Shown piece after piece: positions 1 to 9,384 of a stretch of DNA of 64,000 bases (positions are counted from its first letter, which is position 1; each line of letters begins with the position of its first letter). The position numbers and the translations under genes are program-made. The notes under the pieces were generated by a model that had not been told where the DNA came from, ran no database searches, and saw only the letters and a program-made list of their open reading frames with translations. This DNA is from Amborella trichopoda (lineage: Eukaryota; Streptophyta; Magnoliopsida; Amborellales; Amborellaceae), in contig NW_006500356.1 of assembly GCF_000471905.2 (NCBI RefSeq), positions 616,390-680,389 on the forward strand. Reading direction: 5' to 3'.

Positions 1-1151
1 TTTGATTGGAGTGATGTCCAAAGGGAGGGTCTCTTTCATAAAGTGGAGTGGAGGCCTTTCCTTCCACTTACCAAAAAGCCACTTTGGGGCAACAAGCAAA
101 ATAAGGGTAAAATAAACTAGGGACCATATCTATGTCCAAAGATCTCTACTAAAAAACGATCTTTAAATAAATAGATATAATTTCTCCTACATATTATATG
201 TGAGATATAGAGGACAAAAATTCCTTGCTGGCTTGCTGAATAAACTACTCGTGCACCCAGGATTCTCATCCCCCATGTGCTTTAATTGCAACCTTAACCA
301 TTTTTAATGGTTAATAAACAAATCTGCCGAAATATATTATTCTCTCTTGAGAGTATACTGTTCATTTACTCCCTCGAGTAAATAATTTTGGGGCTCCAAA
401 ATTTGAGAATATAACCTCTTTGAATAATATATTAACCTCAATAAAAAAAATATTCTTAATTCCACACTCCAAGCACATAAAAAAAATTGTTTGTAGATTT
501 AATAGAAACCGTCATATTTTAAAAGGATGAGATCTAAATATTAGAAAACTCAAATTTTAATTATTATTATTTTTAAATAACGATATAGTGATTATAAGGT
601 GGTTACTAAGTTTTTATATAGAAAATATCCTCGAAATTAGGTCATCTAAATGGGGGAGTAAAAGTAACGTGTGTCACCGAGGAGCATAGTAAACGTATAT
701 TGAACCGTTCGTTTCAAAATCCAAACTGACGGCGTGTAACGTGGAAATTGAACCGTTGCAATTTCCCACAATGGGTTTCGACACGGGACAACCGACGGCT
801 CCGTCAATTGTGCTCGACCCTCCTGTTTTCCTCTAATACCACAAATATCCTCCTGAAACTTCGTAGATTTGACGAAAATACTTTGGATCTCATCTCTTCC
901 CACAAACCAACATGGGCATTAAATGAAAACGTATAATATTTTAAATAAAAATTAACTAAATTACTCTTACGAGTTTCTGAGGTTTTTTTATGCAAGAAAA
1001 ATTCAGATTTTATATAAAATTTATTTTAAAGGATTCAATGTAAAAGATCTAACCTCTCAAACCACCCAGGTTTAATTTGTGCGTGGGGCACACTAGATGA
1101 GGTTTGATGAGTCAACGTGCCTCGTTTTATGCATATTTATCTATGTACTAC
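1..1151. other. AT-rich intergenic DNA, no gene seen
   Basis: No exon with recognisable protein similarity, RNA gene or clear element ends were found. Short open frames around 646-995 overlap on both strands and match nothing I recognise, so I treat them as chance frames. Confidence 0.5.
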
Positions 1152-1309
1152 ATTATTACAGCATGGGTAAATACGCGTTACAAAAATAAAATGAGCTTTA
1201 ATTCTATAGAGATTGTAGGATATATTTCTAATTATTATAGCAGAGGTAAACGCTCATTACAAAAATAAAAAAAACTTTAATTCTATAGAGATTGTAGGAT
1301 ATATTTCTA
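1152..1309. repeat. Tandem duplication, 79-bp unit, two copies
   Basis: The block from 1152 recurs from 1231. The second half, ending in TATATTTCTA, is identical in both units and the first half carries several substitutions. It is non-coding and AT-rich, and I see no element ends around it. Confidence 0.8.
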
Positions 1310-1387
1310 ATTTTAAAAAAAGAGAGAGAATAAATATGCACAAATAGAGATCTCACCATTTTCTCTATTTTTTCACATTATTTCTAA

Positions 1388-1760
1388 GGTGTGTAGAGCC
1401 TAGGCTCTAAAAATCAAATTAGAGCCTACCTTCAAATCGTATCGAGCAATGTAGTTTCAATATTGGAAATCTTTGTGATAGCCTTAAAATATTTCACATT
1501 TGTTTATAAAGTTTAAAGCTTCAAATATAATGTAGATCGACATATCTATAAAAATATGAAAATCATGAAAAATTGACGGTCCAAAAATGCGTTACAAAAT
1601 ACACTATTTCCAAAACTTAAAATCCATTTTTTCTCATATCTATGCATCTTGATGTCGAGATGATCAATTTGAAGATATTTGAGCATCAAAACAACCATAG
1701 ATTTTTTAGATATACTCAAATTTGATTGTTTAGAGCCTCGACTCTGCATAAACTTTTCCC
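1388..1760. mobile_element. Miniature element, copy 1 of the 370-bp family
   Basis: The ends are imperfect inverted repeats: a GTAGAGCCTAGGCTC-like left side and a TTTAGAGCCTCGACTC-like right side followed by CATAAACTTTTCC. The core has GACGGTCC followed by a CACTATTT block, and then an ATGTCGAGATGATCAAT segment. The same core and order occur at about 8095, 13455, 14807, 15385, 45650, 46309 and 51475. No coding capacity is visible. The superfamily is uncertain; Mutator-like is possible. Confidence 0.6.
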
Positions 1761-1779
1761 TTGTTTCTATATCTTAATT

Positions 1780-1900
1780 TGAAAAAGAGAGAGAGATTGT
1801 TTCTATATCTTAATTTGAGAATGAGAGAGAGTACGAACAAGAGAGAGACTGCTAGATTTTGATAGAGAGAGAGAATATACACAAGAAAGAGAGATATATA
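1780..1900. repeat. GA-rich low-complexity stretch
   Basis: Interrupted GAGAGA runs separated by short AT-rich spacers, with a near-repeat of the phrase ATTGTTTCTATATCTTAATT on either side of the first run. No gene is seen downstream. Confidence 0.7.
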
Positions 1901-2060
1901 TATACTTTTTAGGAAAGATGAGAGATTTCATGGAAGCTTTTAAAGATTAGGGAAAGAGAGAATCTCCTAATACACGATTTTAAAAAACCAAAATTTTAAC
2001 AAAATTTATTTTATAGAAATGATAAAAAGAAAGTTGATGAACCTATCCTATTATAGTAAG

Positions 2061-2880
2061 TATATATATATATATATATATATATAATGATCNNNNNNNN
2101 NNNNNNNNNNNNNNNNNNNNNNNNNNNNNNNNNNNNNNNNNNNNNNNNNNNNNNNNNNNNNNNNNNNNNNNNNNNNNNNNNNNNNNNNNNNNNNNNNNNN
2201 NNNNNNNNNNNNNNNNNNNNNNNNNNNNNNNNNNNNNNNNNNNNNNNNNNNNNNNNNNNNNNNNNNNNNNNNNNNNNNNNNNNNNNNNNNNNNNNNNNNN
2301 NNNNNNNNNNNNNNNNNNNNNNNNNNNNNNNNNNNNNNNNNNNNNNNNNNNNNNNNNNNNNNNNNNNNNNNNNNNNNNNNNNNNNNNNNNNNNNNNNNNN
2401 NNNNNNNNNNNNNNNNNNNNNNNNNNNNNNNNNNNNNNNNNNNNNNNNNNNNNNNNNNNNNNNNNNNNNNNNNNNNNNNNNNNNNNNNNNNNNNNNNNNN
2501 NNNNNNNNNNNNNNNNNNNNNNNNNNNNNNNNNNNNNNNNNNNNNNNNNNNNNNNNNNNNNNNNNNNNNNNNNNNNNNNNNNNNNNNNNNNNNNNNNNNN
2601 NNNNNNNNNNNNNNNNNNNNNNNNNNNNNNNNNNNNNNNNNNNNNNNNNNNNNNNNNNNNNNNNNNNNNNNNNNNNNNNNNNNNNNNNNNNNNNNNNNNN
2701 NNNNNNNNNNNNNNNNNNNNNNNNNNNNNTGATCTGTAGAAAAATCAAGTCCCACACCCATATGATAATTTTTTTAGAGATCCGTGACAACTTTAATGGT
2801 GATCCTTTAGGGTCCTACACATAGGTAGGGGAGGGTCGTATAGGATCATTACTTTATATATATATATATATATATATATA
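2061..2880. mobile_element. Foldback miniature element inserted in a (TA)n run, interrupted by a gap
   Basis: The right arm (2730-2854) reads inward as an inverted copy of the end sequence found intact at 18680-18879: it has the AGTCCCACACCCAT block, a GATCC(T/G)TTAGGGTCCTACAC block and a terminal GGATCATTACT. The left arm survives only as AATGATC before the gap. Both flanks are TA repeats (2061-2086 and 2855-2880), so the insertion was probably into a TA microsatellite. The gap is longer than a 200-bp element would need, so other sequence may be hidden there. Confidence 0.65.
2093..2729. other. Assembly gap (N run)
   Basis: 637 unknown bases inside a foldback element. Long frames that read through the Ns have no meaning. 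Confidence 1.
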
Positions 2881-4008
2881 GATTTTTTTTATCCCACCAT
2901 TTTCAAAAAGTTATGCATGCAAATCAGACCCAATTTTATTCTCACTCTATTTTTTAATTCAAAATTCCTAAAATGGGTAACTATCCCCAACTCAAATCTT
3001 ATTGTTTCCAACTAATCACCAAGAGTACCGACAATCTAAAATTTTTTAAAAATAAAAATTAACCTATTTTATTATAATGATAGAAGAAATAAAATTTAAT
3101 GTGTTTTATTATAATAAGTATATATATAGGAGAAAATATACCTATATTACAATAGTAATATATATAGGAGCATTCAAGAGAGAAAAGATATGCATATGAT
3201 ATACAAGATTGTTTCCGTATGGAGAGGATTCCTCCAATCATATTTATACTACTTTTCCCACACCTCCGTCTTTTATGCTCCATTCCTAGTGCTCTTTCAA
3301 GAACAATCTTCACACTAGGTAGGCTCTATACTTCTTACTCTTTTTTTGTTTGGGTGTAGAATATGTCCCTATGTTTTACAGTGATTTTTTTGAATTTTTA
3401 TGAATGCTTTTCAACCATTTTTTTTTACTTTTTCAATTGGAAATCAACTTATTATTATTTTATATTTTATCAATAATTTTTCATTTTAGGAACGCTCTGA
3501 TTTATTTTCTTTTCATTGGCTTTTTTCTACACTTTTTATTTTCTTAGTTGAAATATTAAAAATGTAATATTTTATTTGAGCAGGAGATGAAGATAGAGAA
3601 AGAGATATTCTAATCTATATTTTGAGGGCAAATGAAAAATTATAGTTAAGTATAATATGAAAACTTTACAATGAAAAAATATTATAAATTAGTGTTTTAA
3701 GAATGTATCTTATGTGGAGATGATCAATTGGATGTTTTCCAACATCAAAATAACCTTTCTATTTTATAGGTGCACCTTAATTCTATATTTTTAAGATCTC
3801 AAGCTTACATAAAATTTTTCCTTTTAAGCATTAGAAATCAAAATTAATTTTGAAATTGTATAGTTGATATTTGATAATGACAAGGCGGTTCAATAATATT
3901 TAAGGTAAAAAATATTTCCCAAAGCTCGTATATATTCGTTTAATCAAAGTCTCTCCCCAATATAAATGGAGAGAGATATTGACAAAAGTTTGTTATGTTA
4001 AAACCTAG
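2881..4008. other. AT-rich intergenic DNA with a truncated miniature-element copy
   Basis: Mostly unassigned. The part at about 3690-3828 matches the right third of the 370-bp miniature-element family: a GGAGATGATCAATT segment, AACATCAAAATAACC, a GGTGCACCTTA block, then CTTACATAAAATTTTTCC. It lacks the left end and core. Nothing else is recognised. Confidence 0.45.
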
Positions 4009-4215
4009 GAGTAAAATCAGTTTAGAGAGAGACAAAACTAAAGGAAAATATTTACCAAAAAAAACACTAAAGGGTTATTTGGGTACCTGAAAATCTGATA
4101 GGTAACAATAGATGAGTAAAATCAGTTTAGGGAGAGACAAACTAAAGAAAATATTCATCAAAAAAACACTACGTGGCCATTTGGGTACCTGAAAATCTAA
4201 TAGGTGACAATAGAT
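4009..4215. repeat. Tandem duplication, about 105-bp unit, spanning a transposon end
   Basis: A unit starting GAGTAAAATCAGTTTAG at 4009 is repeated from 4114 with about ten differences. Each unit contains host-like flank followed by the terminal motif ATTTGGGTACCTGAAAATCT of the Harbinger-like element, so the duplication copied one element end together with its flank. Confidence 0.75.
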
Positions 4216-4515
4216 TACAAGAAAATATGGTATTTTCATTGGGTACACGTAGGGGTAGTTTGGGTACTTGAAAATCTATTATGTGATGATAGATTACAGA
4301 GAAATATGACATTTCCACTATTTGGATATGAAATATGACATTTCCACTATTTGGATATACTTTAATAATAAGGAAACGGAAAGAGATTACACGAGATTAC
4401 CTGAGATTTCCTATAAATCACGAAATCCATTACGCAGGGTAAAAAATCTATTAGTCGCTTGACGGATAATCCTTGGAAATCGTTCGCTTGAGTCTCTCTG
4501 CCCTATCCTGTTTAA

Positions 4516-4795
4516 AAAAAATATTTCCTCAGTCTATGCTGTATTGTATAATTATTAAAATAAATGGAAAAAAATATTTCCCTACTCTATGTTGTATTGT
4601 ATAATTATTAAGGTATACAGAAAGTGAAATTAGGGATATGAAAAGGGTAATCTAAATTGCCTTATCCTGCTTAAAAAACATATTTCCCTAGTGTATGTTG
4701 TATTGTATAATTATTAACGTAAATAGAAAAAAATATTTGCCTAGTCTATGTTGTATTGTATAATTATTAAGGTAAGTAGAAAGTAAAATTAGAGA
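4516..4795. repeat. Higher-order tandem repeat inside the Harbinger-like element
   Basis: A roughly 50-bp motif containing TATGTTGTATTGTATAATTA occurs four times, near 4531, 4575, 4690 and 4742. The copies are arranged as two pairs, and each pair ends in a shared tail (GAAAGT(G/A)AAATTAG). Confidence 0.75.
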
Positions 4796-5684
4796 TATAA
4801 AAAAGGTAATATAGATTGATTTGAACAGATATACAAACTTAATGAGGAACACTTTTCTACTACAATCATAATAACAAAATTTCTACCTCCCTCTATCGTC
4901 CATTTGGATTGTAACCCTCGTATAAAACAAAAAAAATTCTACATCCCTCTATCCCCAATATGGATTGTAGCAATCATTTTACTCTCATATAAAAACAAAA
5001 TTTTTTAATAATGGGCAAGTGAAAGTAGAGGAAAACTAAATTGATTTGAATAGGTATAGAACGGGATGAGGAACAATTTTGTACTATATTTGGAATAAAA
5101 AAATTTCTACATTCCTTTATCCCCAATTTGGGTTGTAGCCCTCATCTGAAGCTATCAGCTCATATAAAAATAAAAATAATAAAACTAATAATCGATAATC
5201 GATGAAAAATTACACAACACAATCATAATAAAAAATTCCACACAACATAATCATCATAAGAGACTAGTAACAGTTCAATTGAAATAAGATACCTCTTTAG
5301 TATCATCTAATGCTTCAAAATTTTATACTGCAATTATTAAACCTTCTAGTTTACTAATCAAACTTCTTCCCATTTTTTAACTCATACCATAACGATTTTG
5401 ATTTTGGTATTATAAATTTATTTCTTATTTGAAATTATATATGGATAGACATTTGAAATACTTCTATAATAAATAAATAAAAATAAGGCTTATCGCAATA
5501 AAATCATGTTATTCCATTGACTTATCATGTTGAAAGTAAAGTCTAATCATGTTAACCAAACATCACCATATTTTTCATATTTGGTTGGTAATGCATTTCT
5601 CATATTTCTTTGAGAGATAGCCAAACACTACAAATGTATTTTCCAATTTGCATCTAAATACTACCCAAACAGTGACAATTCATT

Positions 5685-5910
5685 TATCGGTAATGTATTA
5701 CACAGTAATGTATTACGCCAGTAATATATTTCACAGGCAATGTATTACGTAGCAATGTATTATGCCAGTAATATATTTCACAGGTAATGTATTACGCAGG
5801 TAATGTATTACGTAGTAATGTATTATGCCAGTAATATATTTCACAGGTAATGTATTCCGCAGTATTGTATTATGCAAGTAATATATTTTACAGACAATAT
5901 ATTTTCAGGT
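5685..5910. repeat. Subterminal repeat array of 12-14-bp palindrome-like motifs
   Basis: About fifteen head-to-tail copies of motifs such as GTAATGTATTACGCA and GTAATATATTTCACAG precede the element end at about 5925. GTAATGTATTAC is palindromic. Shorter arrays of the same motif occur next to the ends at about 7335-7385 and 55310-55375. Such arrays near element ends are commonly transposase binding sites; that role here is inference. Confidence 0.7.
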
Positions 5911-7544
5911 ATCCAAACGGCTCGTTAATCATAAGGAAATGGAAAGAGGTTAGGCGAGATTTCCCAAAAAATCAGAAAATCTATTACGTGCTGTGAAAAA
6001 TCTATAAAAAATCTATTACAAGAGTCACAGGTAATTTTGAAAAACCTTTCGCGTTTGTTTTTGCCTATCCTATACTTGAATAAAAAATTCTTGGTAAGCC
6101 TCTCTCTTCGTACCATCCCTTTTAAGCTCGTCTTCATAATAACTAGTATAGGTGATCTCTCTTTTTTTAAGCGGATCTTCGTAATAAAGGTGATCCCTTC
6201 TTTTTTAAGCTCGTGTTCGTAATATGCTAGTGCTCGTCTTAGTAATAACTAGCCTAGCCGATCTCTCCCTTTTTAAACTCGTATTCATAATAACTAGCAT
6301 AGGTGATCCCTCTGTTTTAAGCTTGTCCTCTAAAGACAAGCTGTCATATAAAAACAAAAATAATAAAAATAAAAATTAATAGTCAATCATAAATTACACA
6401 ACACAATCATAATAAAAAAGCTTGTCCCCTAAAAACAAAAATAAAAAAAATAAAAATTAATAATCAATCATAAATTACATAACACAATCCTAAAAAAATG
6501 TAATCATAATAAAAAAGCTCGTCCCCTCATCTAAAGGCATCAGCTGTCATATAAAAACGAAAATAATAAAAATAAAAATTAGTAATTAATAATAAATTAC
6601 ACAACATAATCATAATAAAATATTTCACACAACATAATCCTCATGAGAGATTACTAAAATCTCAATTGAAATAACATACATCTTTAGTCTCATCTAATAC
6701 CTCAAAATTTTATACTCCAATTACCAAACTTTCTAGTTTACTAATCAAACTTCTTATTATTTTTTAACTCATACAATAGAGATTTTGAATTTAGCATCAT
6801 AAATTTATTATTTATTTGAAATTATATAGAGAGGCATTTTAAAAACTTCTATAAAAACTAAGTAAAAATAAGGCTTATCATAATAAAATCATGTTATTCC
6901 AATCATATTGTTCCAATGATTTATCATATTGAAACCAATATCATGTTAGAAGGCATGTGATTCCATATAAGTGCGGAAGGCATGTAAAATAAGTAGGAAA
7001 TAATATCATGATGACTGTAAAATTGCACAAGTTATTATTAAAAAATATTTTTTGAATGATGATGATATTATTATTAGAAATCTTTTTGGAATTGTGTGAT
7101 GATGATTTTAATTCTGTATTTTAGTAAAATTTTGTGACAAAAAAGAAAGAAATGATAATTCTGCATTTTAGTGTAATTTTGTGGCAAAAAATAAAGAAAT
7201 AATAGTTTATAGGCATGTGTTGGTAAAATGTTGGTAATACATTTCCTATATCTCTTCCAGACATAGCCAAACAATAACAATGTATTTCTCGGGTTGCATC
7301 TAAATACTACCCAAACAGTAACAATCAATTTACAGGTAATATATTATACAATAATGTGTAATATATTTCACAGACAATATATTTCCAGTAATCCAAATAG
7401 CCCCTAAAGGAAAATGGGAAGGAAACTTGCACTTCCACAGCAATTTGGATCGCCTATTGACCCATCCGAATCAGTTTTTGGTTCGTTCTTTGTTTTTTTA
7501 GATGTCTTTTTGCTAGTCACTATTTTTCCTGGAGAGTAAAATAG

Positions 7545-7775
7545 CGATCTGAACCATTGATTTACAGATCCGAATTGCTGATTCACTAGTCTTGACTGCT
7601 GATTCACTTATCTGGACTGCCAATTCATCGATCTGGACTACTGATTCACCGATTTGGACTGCTGATTTACTGATCTGGACCGTTGATTTACCGAAGTAAA
7701 CCGTTGATTCATCGATCTGAATAGCTGATTCACCAATCTGAAACGCTGATTCACTGATCCAAACTGATTTTTGGG
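7545..7775. repeat. Minisatellite, 21-bp unit, about ten copies
   Basis: Successive units follow the pattern GATTCACCGATCTGGACTGCT with one to six changes each. Because 21 is a multiple of three, open frames of heptapeptide repeats appear by chance, for example on the minus strand at 7404-7607. I see no start context or gene model for them. Confidence 0.85.
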
Positions 7776-8094
7776 CTGTCCGGTCTACTTCACTAATCCA
7801 CTATTTAACGCACTAGCAAACTTTGATTTGCCCAAAGTGGCTCATGGGAAATTGAAATTAATAATACCCTCCAAAGAGCCGGTTGTTTTTTGGGTAAGTT
7901 GTTGGTTTGTGAATATCAGGGACTAAAATGCATTAAATTAATTATGCTGTTAGTGTTTCATTTGTTGTGAGATCTACTCAATGGGAGTTTGGTTAGAGGA
8001 ATGGTTTGCTCTTGGGGCACCAGAGTTATTCTTGAAATTTTTGAAGCCATAGGTGGATCTCTATCCGGTAATTTGAATATTTTTATAGGTGGAT
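7776..8094. other. Intergenic DNA, nothing recognised
   Basis: Unique-looking sequence between the minisatellite and the next miniature element. No exon-like segment or motif stood out. Confidence 0.4.
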
Positions 8095-8457
8095 GCAGTT
8101 TCTGTATGGCCTAGGCTTTATAAAAACAAAGTAAAGCCTAACCTTGAATCTTCATGGCGAGTAGTTTGGACATGCAAAAACATGGTATTTGATTTAAAAA
8201 TCAAATTCCAACAATGAAAATTTGAAGCTCAAAAGATAGCATTGATTTTATAAATATGTGAATACTTATTTTTAAGGCGAAATAAATCGTCTAGATAACA
8301 GGTTATAATACACACCATTTTTAGGATATGAAATTTTAATTTTATTCACAACCATAGAGTTCAAGATCAAAATTATCAATTTGAAATTGTTCTTACATCA
8401 AAATTATAATTTTGGGTGAGTTTAGGGTTGAGGCTTTACTTACTTTGATAAAACTGC
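8095..8457. mobile_element. Miniature element, 370-bp family
   Basis: The left end TGCAGTTTCTGTATGGCC and the right end, inverted, TGCAGTTTTATCAAAG pair as terminal inverted repeats, each followed inward by an AGGCTTTA block. The core contains TCGTCTAGATAAC followed by ATACACACCATTTTTAG, the family signature. It is non-coding and lies about 900 bp upstream of the neprosin-gene start codon. Confidence 0.65.
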
Positions 8458-8599
8458 AGCGATATTAAAATATTGTTATAATAAAATATGAACATATTCG
8501 ACAAATGGGTCTCTATTCAGTTTCCTCAATTATATTTTGTTTGCTTTATGTTGATTTATTTATGCATGCAACTTTTAAGTGGGTCAATAACAAACGAAT

Positions 8600-9140
8600 A
8601 GCAGAAAGGGCACAACAGGAAAGAAAGCCGAAGAGAGAGAAAGTGGGGGTTTGTGAGAGGAAAGGGCGTTCAAGACTTTTCAAAGAGAGAGAGGCTTAGA
8701 GAGAGAGAGAGAGTGGTGGGGTTAAAGAGAGCGTGGGAGAGGGCTATAGCGACAGAGTTACCCAGAAAAAGGGCAAAGTTTAGAGAGAGAAAGTAACCTT
8801 ACTGTAAAGAGGGCGTGTAGAATATGAACTTGGACTTTAGAGAGAGAAAGTAACCTTACTGTAAATAGGGCGGCGTGTAGACTATGAACTTGGACTTTAG
8901 AGAGAGAGAGTTTTGGGTTTTTAGTAGAGAGAGAGAGAGTTTTGGGTTTTTAGAGAGAGAGAGTGAGGGGTGGGATTCCAGTGGTGTGAGTACGATACGA
9001 GTACATTGCAGACGTTTGGTAGAGTGAGAGCCCAGCAATACGACAAGGCCCGTGTGCCCAATGTCTTCCGCGCAAAAGCCCCTAGATCTGTCTTCTTACT
9101 ACTTTTTTACCCTCTCTCCTGTTAGAGAGAGAAAGTGAAA
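8600..9140. repeat. GA-rich leader/promoter region with short tandem duplications
   Basis: GAGAGA runs alternate with a repeated 57-60-bp unit that starts TTTAGAGAGAGA at 8779, 8836 and 8896 and includes AAGTAACCTTACTGTAAA. It lies directly upstream of the neprosin gene. GA-dinucleotide tracts in plant promoters and 5' leaders can bind BBR/BPC GAGA-binding factors; that this tract does so is inference. The frame at 8505-8699 follows from the repeat composition and is not taken as a gene. Confidence 0.6.
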
Positions 9141-9384
9141 AAAAAAACCACTGTTAATGATGGGCGGTTTTCTTGGATCCTTGTGGGGCTGTTTTTCATC
9201 TCTCTTTTCACGCCCGTGTGACTTCATATCCCCATTTCCTCTGAGGAAAGTGGTTTTCTATTTGCAGATGACCGCCATGATTGCGAATGCCATTGAGCTG
9301 TTGCAGAGAAGCTGAAGCTGAAAGTTTCAAGGTTTTGGAATTCTTCGGTCACTCTAAACCACTGTCTTGGACACCAAAACCACA

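Larger units (their letters stand above)
4071..7404. mobile_element. Composite PIF/Harbinger-like non-autonomous element
   Basis: The outer ends are inverted repeats: AGGGTTATTTGG at 4071 and, read inward from 7404, GGGGCTATTTGG, with TAA directly outside on each side (4068-4070 and 7405-7407). TAA is the 3-bp target typical of PIF/Harbinger. Near 5905-5930 an internal end (ATCCAAACGGCTCG) is followed by sequence equivalent to about 4360 onward, so the block holds one copy plus a second copy lacking its left end. No transposase is visible. A related copy lies at 55283-56702 in the opposite orientation. A hAT origin is not excluded because ends with GTTTGG are common in both groups. Confidence 0.6.

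Noticed and set aside
2011-2824. Long open frames on both strands
   Set aside because: They consist almost wholly of unknown bases in the assembly gap.
7545-7775. Regularly spaced short repeats that could suggest a CRISPR array
   Set aside because: The units are head-to-tail with no unique spacers, and the DNA is plant nuclear; it is a minisatellite.
8505-8699. 64-residue frame upstream of the neprosin gene
   Set aside because: Its second half is Arg/Glu/Lys-rich because of GA repeats, and it has no similarity that I recognise or spliced continuation.
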